DNA of 64,000 nucleotides. It comes from Desulfobaculum bizertense DSM 18034 (GTDB lineage Bacteria; Desulfobacterota; Desulfovibrionia; Desulfovibrionales; Desulfovibrionaceae). The notes under the pieces were generated by a model. The model did not search any database, was not told where the DNA came from, and saw only the letters and a program-made list of their open reading frames with translations. Shown in pieces: positions 7,786 through 16,861 of the stretch (position 1 is its first letter; each line of letters opens with the position of its first letter). The DNA is taken from positions 558,001-622,000 of the forward strand of contig NZ_FUYA01000001.1 in NCBI RefSeq assembly GCF_900167065.1, read 5' to 3'. A program made the position numbers and the translations under genes.

Positions 7786-8523
7786 CTAGGCAACCTGCTT
7801 ACGGGGTTTAAATCTGTGTATGGAACAGAGGAATTTTTCCTGATCAGAGCCAGTGTCGTGTCGTTTGCCACCGACGACTTTTTCCTGAGAGAGGAACTCC
7901 TTATCCATCAGTTTGAAAAACCGGATACTTTTTCTGGAGTAGCTGCGGCTCAGCAAAATTTCTGCGTGGCGAGCTGGCTTAATGTGATTGAGCAGGAATT
8001 TGGAAAGCCCACGGTGGAGCTTTTCAACGTAGAGGATTTCCGAGCCAATGATGTAATCGAAGCGTCGACCAAGTTTGTCGGCAGAAAAATCAGCGGGGCG
8101 AATGTCGACTCGGTCCTGAAGTCCATTCTTGAGCGCATTGATGCGGGCAAAGAGCAGGGCGTCAGGGGTAATGTCGGTGATGGTGGTTTTGAATCCACGT
8201 GCAGCAGCAAAAAGCCCACAAACTCCGAGTCCGGCGCCAATTTCCAGAATTTCAATGTCTGGGTTGTGTGGCATGGAAGAGAGGAAGTGGGCAAGAATCA
8301 TGGAAGCGGGCCAGATCTTGGCCCAAAAGGGCAGCTCCAGATCGTCTATGTTTTCTGCTTCTGTAATTTTTTCGACATATTCGGCCATGTTTGCAATTTG
8401 CAAAACTTCTATGGTCTGGCCGCCAGCAGAGATAGGCTCAAAGCGCAGGGTGTAGCGCTCTTCTGCTTTGTGAAGGAGTTCGTCCAGCGTATCATCGGGT
8501 GAAAAAGGAAGGGACGTGCTCAA
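7786..8523 (-). CDS. Class I SAM-dependent methyltransferase (protein lysine methyltransferase-like)
   Basis: 245 residues if started at the TTG at 8521-8523, which has AGGAGG four bases upstream. The longer reading from 8589 would start inside the tRNA terminator region and has no SD. Motif I is EILEIGAGLGVCG, followed by the acidic ITDITPDAL and the post-motif DYIIGSEILY resembling ETFB/METTL20-type enzymes with a D-IIGSE-LY signature. The ELPFWAKIWPAS segment before motif I is also typical of that group. Coupled to the YcaO gene, so the pair may act on the same protein. Target unknown. Confidence 0.8.
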   Translation of the reverse strand: MSTSLPFSPDDTLDELLHKAEERYTLRFEPISAGGQTIEVLQIANMAEYVEKITEAENIDDLELPFWAKIWPASMILAHFLSSMPHNPDIEILEIGAGLGVCGLFAAARGFKTTITDITPDALLFARINALKNGLQDRVDIRPADFSADKLGRRFDYIIGSEILYVEKLHRGLSKFLLNHIKPARHAEILLSRSYSRKSIRFFKLMDKEFLSQEKVVGGKRHDTGSDQEKFLCSIHRFKPRKQVA

Positions 8524-8586
8524 GGGGCCTCCTGAATCGAAAAAGGGGGTGGAAGGCACCAAGAAAGGCGTGGTGCCCATTGGACA

Positions 8587-8616
8587 CAAAAAAAGCCGGC
8601 TATAAAGCCGGCTTTT
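8587..8616 (-). terminator. Terminator of the tRNA-Cys/tRNA-Gly unit
   Basis: AAAAGCCGGC (8591-8600), loop TATAAA, GCCGGCTTTT (8607-8616); on the minus strand followed by T residues down to 8588. It lies 11 bases after the 3' CCA of tRNA-Gly and before the methyltransferase gene. Confidence 0.85.
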
Positions 8617-8626
8617 ACAATTTCAC

Positions 8627-8704
<78 letters not shown>

Positions 8705-8707
8705 TTA

Positions 8708-8782
<75 letters not shown>

Positions 8783-8801
8783 TTGATCATGCGATTAGGC
8801 T

Positions 8802-8829
8802 TTTATACCGAGTGCAAAGCATTTGTCAA
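8802..8829 (-). promoter_or_regulatory. Promoter of tRNA-Cys/tRNA-Gly
   Basis: Minus strand TTGACA (8824-8829), 16-base spacer, TATAAA (8802-8807), about 20 bases before the tRNA-Cys 5' end. Close match to sigma-70 consensus. Confidence 0.7.
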
Positions 8830-8937
8830 TGCCTGTAATTGCTCCGGCCAGATGAGACCTAACCTCTTTCTAAGCTGTCTTCAAGGATTTTTTACACATG
8901 GTGAAAAATCTTTTTGACGGAAACATATTGAATTGAG

Positions 8938-9012
<75 letters not shown>

Positions 9013-9064
9013 CCAATTCGTTTGTTTCGCTTTTGAAAGAACCGCCGTCGTTGCGGTGAAAGAG

Positions 9065-9093
9065 GGTTTATGTGAAGACGGTAAACCTGTCAA
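9065..9093 (-). promoter_or_regulatory. Promoter of tRNA-Gly copy 2
   Basis: Minus strand TTGACA (9088-9093), 17-base spacer, TAAACC (9065-9070), 53 bases before the tRNA. Confidence 0.55.
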
Positions 9094-9121
9094 CAACATT
9101 TTCAAAAAAAGTGTAATTTTT

Positions 9122-9868
9122 TTAAGATTCTTTCCAAATTATGCTTCGTGTCCCGGCTATATCCTTAAACGGAAGGCCCTTTTTTATTCCTGCAAAGGCG
9201 AGTTCGGCGTTTGTGATCTCACAGCCTGCCAAACTGCTCAGGCCCATATCTAATAAAATAGGTGAGAAAGGAACGCTTGGTCCAAGGAGCATAACATGGG
9301 TTGAGGGCCGGCAGAACTCAAGAAGTCCCGCAAGAGTTCCGTTGAGCAGGGTGGTTCCTGTAATCGCCACAAAGCCAGCCCGAGGAATCATGTCTTCGGC
9401 GTAATCCGTGGAGAGGTCGCCGGGGCGAGGAACAAGTTCCAGAGTGTGGAAAGAGGCAAAGCCTCCGTTTTTTTGTCCGATTTTTTCTACAAAGGGGAAA
9501 TGTCCGACAACAACAACGCGTTGCCCGATAGCGTGTTTGACGATCATGTCCTGTCCCTTGCTTTCTTCGACGCCGTCCGGAATGGGCAAAAGGGCATTCA
9601 GGGCTGCAATGCCAAAAACACGGGCTTCTGGGTGCGGGAGTTCTTTTTCTGGAGCTGTCAGGAGCCGCACCATGCCGTGGAGTGTGTCGGGCAAACCCTC
9701 GGTCGTGAGGGGGGCTGGATATGGACCTTTGTGCCCAATACGGGTTGCAAGTCCTGCTTTTTGGCCTTTGATCCCGACCATATATCGACCGCAAACGCTT
9801 CCCGTAACCGGGCTGTCTGGAATATCTTGTACGCTTTCAACAAGCTCGTGTAGTATGTTTTCCTGCAT
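9122..9868 (-). CDS. DUF364/DUF4213 Rossmann-like protein
   Basis: 248 residues from the ATG at 9868, with GGAGT seven bases upstream; the 23 residues before it in the open frame have no SD. The N-terminal part (ENILHELVESVQDI, then VCGRYMVGIKG) resembles DUF4213. The C-terminal half (VVVVGHFPFVEK, ITGTTLLNGTLAGLLE, VMLLGPSVPFSPILLDMG) is the DUF364 Rossmann-like domain. Proteins of this kind occur near metal transport and chelation genes in anaerobes and have been proposed to handle metal complexes, but no reaction is established. It stands alone here between the tRNAs and dksA. Confidence 0.8.
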   Translation of the reverse strand: MQENILHELVESVQDIPDSPVTGSVCGRYMVGIKGQKAGLATRIGHKGPYPAPLTTEGLPDTLHGMVRLLTAPEKELPHPEARVFGIAALNALLPIPDGVEESKGQDMIVKHAIGQRVVVVGHFPFVEKIGQKNGGFASFHTLELVPRPGDLSTDYAEDMIPRAGFVAITGTTLLNGTLAGLLEFCRPSTHVMLLGPSVPFSPILLDMGLSSLAGCEITNAELAFAGIKKGLPFKDIAGTRSIIWKES

Positions 9869-9930
9869 GGATGTGACTCCTTGGATGATAATCTGTAAAC
9901 TTGGGTAGATATACTTCCTCTTTTTCTTCT

Positions 9931-9960
9931 TTGGCAAGATGCGGTATTATGCGGTATAAC
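9931..9960 (+). promoter_or_regulatory. Candidate dksA promoter
   Basis: TTGGCA (9931-9936), 18-base spacer, TATAAC (9955-9960). The leader to the dksA ATG would be about 115 bases and includes a short CCCGC/GCGGG hairpin near 10038. Confidence 0.4.
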
Positions 9961-10081
9961 ATTCCGCTGGTCTCTCCCATTTCACTTCTTTACTTTTGTC
10001 CTAAGGTTGCGGTAAAGAAGCCACTCAATCCCATCTCCCGCCTGGATGCGGGTCTGGACCGTCTTAGCTCGGAGGAATGAC

Positions 10082-10444
10082 ATGGATCAGAAAGATCTTG
10101 AAATGTTTCGCTCCCGTTTGACGCAGATGTTGGAAGACGTCTCCGTAAAGGGTGATGAAACTCTTGGCGATATGACTGATGGACATGAGAACTATGCAGA
10201 CCCTACAGACCGTGCCACTGCGGAGTCTGACCGTTCCTTTACCCTTCGGCTCCGTGATCGGGAACGAAAACTCATTAAAAAGATTCAGCAGGCCCTCGCT
10301 CGTATTGATAACGGCACCTTTGGTATCTGCGAGGAATGCGGCGAAGAAATTGGTGTACCGCGTCTCAAGGCTCGTCCTATGACGACTCTGTGCATTCAAT
10401 GTAAAAGCCATCAGGAAGAAGAGGAAAAGGTTCGCGGCGACTAG
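10082..10444 (+). CDS. dksA: DksA/TraR family RNA polymerase-binding transcription factor
   Basis: 120 residues from the ATG at 10082, preceded by GGAGG with good spacing; the longer open frame upstream has no SD. A coiled coil with the acidic tip sequence DPTDRA (matching the DxxDxA tip) precedes the four-cysteine zinc finger CEECGEE...CIQC. DksA enters the RNA polymerase secondary channel and, with ppGpp, tunes rRNA and amino-acid promoters. Slightly shorter than the E. coli protein. Followed at 60 bases by the NFACT gene. Confidence 0.92.
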   Translation: MDQKDLEMFRSRLTQMLEDVSVKGDETLGDMTDGHENYADPTDRATAESDRSFTLRLRDRERKLIKKIQQALARIDNGTFGICEECGEEIGVPRLKARPMTTLCIQCKSHQEEEEKVRGD

Positions 10445-10504
10445 ACCTTGTGCGGTGGCCGAACGCCCTTATGGCAGCGGACGGCTTTGCAGCGAACTGA
10501 TCAT

Positions 10505-12040
10505 ATGGAAGCGAACTTTTTTAGACGTCTCGCCGTTCAGGTAGGGGAGTCTCTCTCCTCGCGACGAGTCGATCGGATCTTTAACCCCGCGCCCGGTGTC
10601 TGGACTTTCAAAATCCGCTCGGACGCGGGGTCCTATCTTGTAAGCAGGACCTCAAAAAAAGATGGTCTGCTCTTCATTACACGCGAAAAACCCGCAAATC
10701 CCCCAGTTCCAACAGGATACTGCATGTGGTTGCGCAAGCGCCTCGAAAACAGGCGTTTTGTCGACTATGTCATGGACTGGCCGACCCGCCGCATAGCCTT
10801 TGAGCTAACACCCGGCGAAGGGCGCTGGTTTATCCTCTCCGAGTCCGAGGAACCTGTTTTGGCTGAGGTCTTGCCCAAAGATTTTGGACTGGACCCAAGC
10901 TGGCCGGAGCTTTCGGAAGTTTTGGAAAATCGGGAAGTCTGGCGGGAACATCCTCAAATTTCACCTGCACTGCGCCGCTTTGTGCGGGCTTTTCCCAAAG
11001 AGCGAGCGCAGGCCATGCTTGGCGCTTTGGAACGTGGCGCAAGTCAGCGTTTCTTTGTGTATCTCACAGCTGGAGAAGCTGGGGCAAAAGCTGAAGCCCT
11101 TGCATGGCGACTGCCCGAAGAGCTGCGTCGGGGGCGTGAAGAACATGCCTTTGATTCTGTTTTGGAGGCTGCGGACTTCTTTGGCCGTACAGCGCTGTTC
11201 CCAGAGTTGGCAAAACTCGCTTCGGCAGAGGACACAGCTCGGCTCAAGGCCCAGAAGAAGAAACTGCATCGTGCCCTCAAAAAGCTGGAAGAAGAAGAGC
11301 TGCGAATGCAGGCGCTTGTCGCTGGTGTTGAAGATGGGCAGGCAATTCAGGCTGTGCTCTACCAGTTTGACAAGAACGAGAAACGCCCTTACCTCGACGT
11401 ACCGTGTCCTGACGGAACTGCGCGTCGGATTAAGCTCGATCCTCGCTTTTCTTTGCGGGACAACATGAACCGTTTGTTCAAGAAGTCCGCCAAGGGAAAA
11501 CGTGGCTTACAGTTTGCCGTTGAGCGGCGCAAAAGCCTTGAGTCTGCTCTGGATGCTGTTGAGCATGGGAGCATTTTGCCAGATCTGAAAAGGGCTGGTA
11601 TTGCACAGGGCCACGGCCGAAATGACCGGGGCCGTCTCAAGGGAATTCAGGCTGCCGCGTTTACCAGTTCTGATGGCTTTACGCTGTATCGGGGCAAGAG
11701 CGCCAAGGGCAACCACGAAATTTTGTCGCTTTTGGCGAGTCCGTTTGATTTGTGGTTCCATGCCGCCAATGGACCGGGCGCACACGTTATTCTGAAACGT
11801 GACTATCCAGACCAGCACGTCCCGGAACAGAGCATTCGAGAAGCAGCCTGCCTTGCTGCGCTCAAAAGCCATTATGCCAACGCCGATCGCGCCGAGGTGA
11901 TGTGTGCGCTTGCCAAGTACGTTCGCAAGTCTAAGGGGCTGGCTTTGGGGCAGGTCGCTGTCGACCAGCTTCAGGAGATGCTGCACATTGATCTGGACCC
12001 CTCCGTGGAAGAAAAACTTATGCAGGACGCGGCGTTTTAG
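10505..12040 (+). CDS. NFACT family protein (RqcH/Rqc2/FbpA-like)
   Basis: 511 residues from the ATG at 10505. The N-terminal NFACT-N region has the early sequence VGESLSSRRVDRIF; a coiled coil lies around 240-290 (AQKKKLHRALKKLEEEEL). The C-terminal NFACT-R (DUF814) domain has FTLYRGKSAKGNHEIL and DLWFHAANGPGAHVIL, ending in a KYVRKSKG segment. RqcH members bind the 50S subunit with a stalled nascent chain and recruit tRNA-Ala for alanine tailing; whether this member keeps that activity cannot be read directly. The DLWFHA-GPGAHV block is standard for the family. No strong SD is visible at the chosen start. Confidence 0.88.
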   Translation: MEANFFRRLAVQVGESLSSRRVDRIFNPAPGVWTFKIRSDAGSYLVSRTSKKDGLLFITREKPANPPVPTGYCMWLRKRLENRRFVDYVMDWPTRRIAFELTPGEGRWFILSESEEPVLAEVLPKDFGLDPSWPELSEVLENREVWREHPQISPALRRFVRAFPKERAQAMLGALERGASQRFFVYLTAGEAGAKAEALAWRLPEELRRGREEHAFDSVLEAADFFGRTALFPELAKLASAEDTARLKAQKKKLHRALKKLEEEELRMQALVAGVEDGQAIQAVLYQFDKNEKRPYLDVPCPDGTARRIKLDPRFSLRDNMNRLFKKSAKGKRGLQFAVERRKSLESALDAVEHGSILPDLKRAGIAQGHGRNDRGRLKGIQAAAFTSSDGFTLYRGKSAKGNHEILSLLASPFDLWFHAANGPGAHVILKRDYPDQHVPEQSIREAACLAALKSHYANADRAEVMCALAKYVRKSKGLALGQVAVDQLQEMLHIDLDPSVEEKLMQDAAF

Positions 12041-12119
12041 TCGCGTTGGACTGTAGTGATAAAACAGGCTACCGTGACGCTGTAGCAACTGCTTCGAAAA
12101 AGAGAAGCATTGGAAATAC

Positions 12120-13103
12120 ATGCCAAAAGAAAAGTGTGTCGAAAAAATTCTTGAGTTCGAGGATATTGCTCTTGCACGAGAGCTTTTTGGACCGCAAGAC
12201 GCGCATCTTGCCTCTATTGCAAAGAAGAGTGGCATCCGTATAGGTTCTCGTGGAAGCCGGGTCTTTTTGCGTGGGGATGATGCAGACGCTGTTGCTCTGG
12301 CGGCCAATGTGCTTATCCAGCTTCACGACCACTTGCGTGCTGGCAACCGACTCTTTCAGAAAGATGTCGACGCCGCGCTTGGCATTTTGAATCAGAAGCC
12401 CACGGCAAAGCTCCGCGACATGTTTGAGGAGCAGACTGTGGCTGTCACGCCCAGAAAGCGCATTAGTCCACGGACTCTGACTCAGCGCGATTATCTGGAA
12501 AATATCCGTACAAGTGATGTCAGCTTTGGAATTGGTCCGGCTGGCACAGGAAAAACCTACCTTGCCGTAGCAATGGCTGTTGCTGCGCTGGTACGGCATG
12601 AGGTCAAGCGCATTGTGCTGACCCGTCCGGCTGTCGAAGCCGGAGAGCGGCTGGGCTTTTTGCCCGGCGATCTGGTGCAGAAGGTCGACCCCTATCTTCG
12701 TCCATTGTATGACGCCCTGAATGACCTGCTCGATTTTGAGCGGGTTCAGGAAATGCTGGAGCAGAATGTCATTGAAATCGCTCCACTGGCGTTTATGCGT
12801 GGCCGAACCCTGAATGATTCTTTTATCATTCTCGACGAAGCCCAGAACACAACACCTGAGCAAATGAAAATGTTTTTGACGCGCCTTGGCTTTGGTTCAA
12901 GGGCCGTTGTGACAGGCGACGTGACTCAGATTGACCTGCCGGGGAATACCCAGTCAGGTCTCATTCACGCTGCAAACTGCCTCCAGGGGGTGGAAGGTAT
13001 TTCATTTGTCCAGTTCCACAAGGAAGATGTCATCAGGCATCCTCTTGTGGGGAGAATAGTACAAGCTTATGAACGTGTTTCGAAAGCTGAAGAAAAAAAA
13101 TAG
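12120..13103 (+). CDS. ybeZ: PhoH-family ATPase (YbeZ)
   Basis: 327 residues. An N-terminal KH-like region (RIGSRGSRVFLRG) is followed by the PhoH ATPase with Walker A GPAGTGKT at 139-146 and Walker B FIILDEAQN. The gene order ybeZ, 7TM-HD, ybeY is a widespread syntenic block linked to rRNA maturation and ribosome quality control through YbeY. The next gene starts 35 bases before this stop, in another frame, which indicates coupled translation. Confidence 0.93.
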   Translation: MPKEKCVEKILEFEDIALARELFGPQDAHLASIAKKSGIRIGSRGSRVFLRGDDADAVALAANVLIQLHDHLRAGNRLFQKDVDAALGILNQKPTAKLRDMFEEQTVAVTPRKRISPRTLTQRDYLENIRTSDVSFGIGPAGTGKTYLAVAMAVAALVRHEVKRIVLTRPAVEAGERLGFLPGDLVQKVDPYLRPLYDALNDLLDFERVQEMLEQNVIEIAPLAFMRGRTLNDSFIILDEAQNTTPEQMKMFLTRLGFGSRAVVTGDVTQIDLPGNTQSGLIHAANCLQGVEGISFVQFHKEDVIRHPLVGRIVQAYERVSKAEEKK

Positions 13104-15585
13104 TTCCAAGTCGCGGGAGCGTCATTCTTCCGCTGGTTTTGGAAACTGCGAGGGGACTCTTTCCAGTCGTCTCTGTGCCGCAAGCGGTGCGATGGGCATC
13201 ATCTCGATACTCGCCGCCATCCTCATTTTGAGTGTGCTTGCTGGAGCAGACTGGAGTGCGGGTCCCCGACTCTATTTTGTCGGTGAGGTTGCGGACCGTG
13301 ACGTTGTTGCGGACCGTGAATTTCTCGTCGAAAATGTTGAGGCTACCCGGCAGAAACGTCGGCGTGCCGCAGCAGCGCAGCCACCTGTTTTTGATTTGGC
13401 TCCCGATGCTTATGAATTCGTTGACCGTCGCGTTTCCCGCATCTTTCATGTCCTGAATACCTCCGAGGGTGAGGACGTGAACGAGGTGCGCTGGCGCGTG
13501 TCCGAAGACCTGAATTCCGAGGTTGCGCTTCCCATCTTTGAGCGCTGGAAAGAAGAGAGTTTTCAGAATCTTGTTTTGGGGCGTGTTTTGCCTTGGCTCA
13601 AGGGCTACATGGCAAAAGGCGTTGTTTCAGATTCTGGTGCCATGTCTCGTTTTGATTCTGGCATCATGGTCCGCAATGTCGAAACCGGCATTGAAACGCT
13701 TCGCATGGACCCCGCAGCAATTTCAGATCGCTACGCTCTTCGGGACGACCTCGCATTTTATCTCAAGAAGGACCTGCACAAGAGTCTGCTCATTCGTCGC
13801 GACATTTGGGCACTGATTGGCCCTCTGGCGAGTCCAAGCCTAAGCTTCAATGCGCAGGAGACTGCGGCGCGTAAGCGGGAAGTCGCCCGCGCTGTTGAGC
13901 CTGCATATTTTCATGTGCAGCAGGGGCAGATCATTGTCCGGCAGGGCGAGGCTGTGTCTTTGCCGCAGCACGTGAAGCTCAAGGCCATGATTTCCGATGC
14001 GCCCGAGACCTTTGGCTTTGGTCGGGCAATTGGCCTTTTCCTTGTCGGGTGTCTTCTTGTTGGCGGCCTTCGGTTTAGCTCCCGCTCTGGTCTGTGCACT
14101 GCCATGACAGGTCGGGACATGATGCTCGTTTCGCTCATTGTTCTTGGCTTTGGTCTGCTTGCAAAGGCCATGGCTCTTCTTGGTGCACCTCTTGCCCTTT
14201 CTGCCGGAGCATGGACGCGCGATCTTTTGCCCTATGCAATGCCTATTGCAGGTGCATGTGGTTTGTTGGCCCTGTTCTTTTCGCATGCCATTTGCTTTAA
14301 CATCGGCATCGTTATTTCTTTTCTTTGCGCCAGCATTTTTGGTGGTGGGCTTCCGCTTTTCCTCTTTTATTTTCTCGGCTGCATGCTCCAGACTTTCCTC
14401 ATGAAGCAGACGCACACCCGGTATCAGACGCTCTACAGTCTGGTGCCCTTGCTCGGTGGGCTTCTTCTTGCCTGGTTTGGCGTGGCCTTTGTTGAGTCTC
14501 GCGATCTGTTGCAGCTTGGAGCTGGAACGCTTTATGTGTTGGCAGGTGGCATTGCCTCGCTTTTCATTGTTTTGGCGCTTTCGCCTGCTGTTGAGCTGAT
14601 TCTTGGTTTCACCTCGCGCTTTAAGCTGATGGAATTGATGAATCTTGAGCAGCCACTTTTGCAGGAGCTTATGGTTGCAGCTCCCGGCACCTATCATCAT
14701 TCGCTTGTTGTCTCCAACATGGTCGAAGCTGGTGCGCGGGCCATTGGGGCGAATCCTCTCGTTGCCAAGGTTGCGGCCCTCTATCATGACGTTGGCAAGA
14801 TTACCAAGCCACAGTATTTTATTGAGAATCAGCTTGGACGTGAGCGGAATCGTCACGACAAGCTGACCCCGTCCATGAGTGCGCTTATTTTGATCTCTCA
14901 CGTCAAAAAGGGCGTTGAGCTTGCCCGTCAGCATAAGCTGGGCAAGGAGATTGAAGACATTATTCAGCAGCATCATGGGACAAATCTGATCTCGTATTTT
15001 TATCACAAGGCAAAGGAGCAGGCTGAGGCGCGTGGTGAAGAGGATGTTCGCGAAGAAGAATTTCGCTATCCCGGTCCCAAGCCGCAGACCAAGGAAGCTG
15101 GACTTATTTTGCTCGCTGACGCCATTGAGGCATCAAGTCGCACGCTTTCTGAGCCGACTCCGTCTCGCATCAAGGGGCACATTGAGTCTGTCATCAAGAA
15201 AATCTTTTCTGACGGGCAGCTTGATGAGTCAGAGCTGACCCTGAAGGATTTGCATCGGTTGAGTGAGGTTTTTCACCGGATTCTTACGGGTATTTTCCAT
15301 CAGCGCATTGAGTATCCTTCTGGTTCTCAGCCGCGTACTGATGGACAGGCCGCGGACAGTGCCAAGGAGCTTCCTCCGGCTGAGTCGTCGTCTTCCCAGC
15401 AGGCTTCGGATGCCTCTGCTTCCGCCTCTGCCTCTGATGCAGCAAAAGATTCTTCGTCATCTGGGGATTCGTCCTGTGACGCGGAGCGTTCCTGTCATGA
15501 TTCCTCTGTGCCTGTAACGTATGGTTATGATGGATATGGCGACACTGAACTTAAATTTAGCAAATCTCGATCGGTAAATTCATGA
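13069..15585 (+). CDS. 7TM-HD membrane protein, PgpH-type c-di-AMP phosphodiesterase
   Basis: 838 residues. One N-terminal helix (about 40-60), an extracytoplasmic 7TMR-HDED domain (60-310), a seven-helix block (about 320-510) and a cytoplasmic HD domain with YHHSLVVSNM, H573-D574 in LYHDVGKI, and later HHGTNLISYF and LADAIEA. In Listeria PgpH the same architecture hydrolyses c-di-AMP to pApA, and CdaA is encoded at 25436 in this window. The last 80 residues are a Ser/Ala/Asp-rich low-complexity tail (15360-15520), longer than in PgpH and probably disordered. Start ATG lies within ybeZ; stop overlaps ybeY by 4 bases (ATGA). Confidence 0.88.
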   Translation: MNVFRKLKKKNSSKSRERHSSAGFGNCEGTLSSRLCAASGAMGIISILAAILILSVLAGADWSAGPRLYFVGEVADRDVVADREFLVENVEATRQKRRRAAAAQPPVFDLAPDAYEFVDRRVSRIFHVLNTSEGEDVNEVRWRVSEDLNSEVALPIFERWKEESFQNLVLGRVLPWLKGYMAKGVVSDSGAMSRFDSGIMVRNVETGIETLRMDPAAISDRYALRDDLAFYLKKDLHKSLLIRRDIWALIGPLASPSLSFNAQETAARKREVARAVEPAYFHVQQGQIIVRQGEAVSLPQHVKLKAMISDAPETFGFGRAIGLFLVGCLLVGGLRFSSRSGLCTAMTGRDMMLVSLIVLGFGLLAKAMALLGAPLALSAGAWTRDLLPYAMPIAGACGLLALFFSHAICFNIGIVISFLCASIFGGGLPLFLFYFLGCMLQTFLMKQTHTRYQTLYSLVPLLGGLLLAWFGVAFVESRDLLQLGAGTLYVLAGGIASLFIVLALSPAVELILGFTSRFKLMELMNLEQPLLQELMVAAPGTYHHSLVVSNMVEAGARAIGANPLVAKVAALYHDVGKITKPQYFIENQLGRERNRHDKLTPSMSALILISHVKKGVELARQHKLGKEIEDIIQQHHGTNLISYFYHKAKEQAEARGEEDVREEEFRYPGPKPQTKEAGLILLADAIEASSRTLSEPTPSRIKGHIESVIKKIFSDGQLDESELTLKDLHRLSEVFHRILTGIFHQRIEYPSGSQPRTDGQAADSAKELPPAESSSSQQASDASASASASDAAKDSSSSGDSSCDAERSCHDSSVPVTYGYDGYGDTELKFSKSRSVNS

Positions 15586-16136
15586 CGGATTTTTCGCAGG
15601 CCGAATTCGGCGAGCTGCCTCCTGAGCTTGAGAACATGGACCCTGATTTTTTCGCCAGTCTTGGTGTTCCCGAAGCTGGTGAAGAGGTCTCTTTTCTCCC
15701 CGCAGGGGAGTTGGTTATTGAGACGCATTGTCTTTTGAACCCCTCCCTTCCGCTTTCTCAGAGTGAGTTACGTCCCTTTGTGGAGGCTGTTCGGTTTGCT
15801 CTTGGCATGTCAGAAGCAGAAGTGCAGCTTTCTATCGTCAACGATGCGGAGATGGCGCAGCATCACGAGCAGTTTAAATCCCGCATCGGTCCCACTAATG
15901 TGTTGTCGTTCCCGGATTCTGATCCAGAGCGCCCGCAGTATATTGGTGAGATTATTCTTTCTGCCGACACCCTTGTGCGAGAAGCTGACCTTTACGGGCA
16001 GCCCGTGCTTGAGCATTTTGCCCGGCTTCTCGCCCATGCCTTTTTACATCTCGCAGGCTATCCCCACGGCGAGGAAATGTATTCCCTCACTGAGCAGGCT
16101 GTGCAGGCTGCTACAGGGGAAGGCCCTGCTCGTTAG
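15582..16136 (+). CDS. ybeY: YbeY endoribonuclease / rRNA maturation factor
   Basis: 184 residues. The zinc-binding H-X3-H-X5-H motif is HAFLHLAGYPH, and TNVLSFPDSD plus YIGEIILSAD are typical of the family. YbeY helps 16S rRNA 3' processing and 70S quality control. An N-terminal extension of about 40 residues (rich in E, P, F) precedes the usual domain start and may reflect an alternative, later start. Starts inside the stop of the 7TM-HD gene. Element copy 3 begins a few bases after its stop. Confidence 0.92.
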   Translation: MTDFSQAEFGELPPELENMDPDFFASLGVPEAGEEVSFLPAGELVIETHCLLNPSLPLSQSELRPFVEAVRFALGMSEAEVQLSIVNDAEMAQHHEQFKSRIGPTNVLSFPDSDPERPQYIGEIILSADTLVREADLYGQPVLEHFARLLAHAFLHLAGYPHGEEMYSLTEQAVQAATGEGPAR

Positions 16137-16139
16137 AGC

Positions 16140-16632
16140 TGGGAGAGAACTGGGGCTAGCCCCAGCCCGCAAGGGCTGGATGGGCGGGTGGGGAAAGATT
16201 GGGGGCCAGCCCCCAAACCCCCGCGTAAGGGAATGATTCCCTTACGTATCCTCATCGAGTTTAAAAGCCGTGCAAGCTTCGCTTGCACGGCTTTTAAACT
16301 TGGGTGAGAAAGCGATAAGAAAGTCTTTCTCTTTTGCGAGTTGCCACCATTTTCTTTCTGAACGCGAGCGTTCAGAAAGAAAGGGGTGAGGCGCAAAGAA
16401 AAAGAACACACGCCTAGTTAATTAGGCCGAAAAAAAAGGGGCCGGATGAAGGGGAAAGCCAAAGGCTTTCACTCATCCGGCCCCTTTTTTTTCGGGCGAA
16501 AGCGGGATTCCCAAGGGCCTCGTCCTTGGGCGGGGTCAAGGGGCAGCGCCCCTTGCAGGGTTTGGGGCAGCGCCCCAATAAAAACACCGCCCGCCCTGCG
16601 CCCCTTGCAGAGCATGAGACGGAGTCTCGTAA
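16140..16632 (+). repeat. Mosaic multi-hairpin intergenic element, copy 3
   Basis: Two successive A modules (CTGGGGC/GCCCCAG at 16150-16165; GGGGGC/GCCCCC at 16201-16214). B at 16224-16246. C is a perfect 19-bp stem, GTTTAAAAGCCGTGCAAGC at 16259-16277 pairing with 16281-16299. D is at about 16352-16382. E is a perfect 23-bp stem, 16427-16449 with 16473-16495, enclosing GAAAGCC/GGCTTTC. F is at 16507-16575, and a further hairpin GAGAC/GTCTC lies near 16617. Lies 3' of ybeY and in the same orientation. Confidence 0.9.
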
Positions 16633-16773
16633 CCCCACCCACCCGGAGCCTTTTGCGTAGGTTTCTGGAAAAATTCAAAAATTGACAGTCCTGGGAAAAA
16701 TCGTGGTTAGGAACGGTGTTTGGCCAAATATGTCAAAAAGGTGGTTTATGATGGTGAAATGGGGTGTCTGTGC

Positions 16774-16803
16774 TTTACAATTGCTGTGCTTCGGCGTTAA
16801 CTA
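16774..16803 (+). promoter_or_regulatory. Candidate argF promoter region
   Basis: TTTACA (16774-16779) and TAACTA (16798-16803) are separated by 18 bases; a TATAGG near 16820 is an alternative -10. The rest of 16633-16861 holds no gene and no clear ARG-box pair that I could find. Confidence 0.3.
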
Positions 16804-16861
16804 TTCGTTTCCCGTACGTATAGGTCATAGAAACACGCACAGTTAAAAGGGGGAAGTGCCC

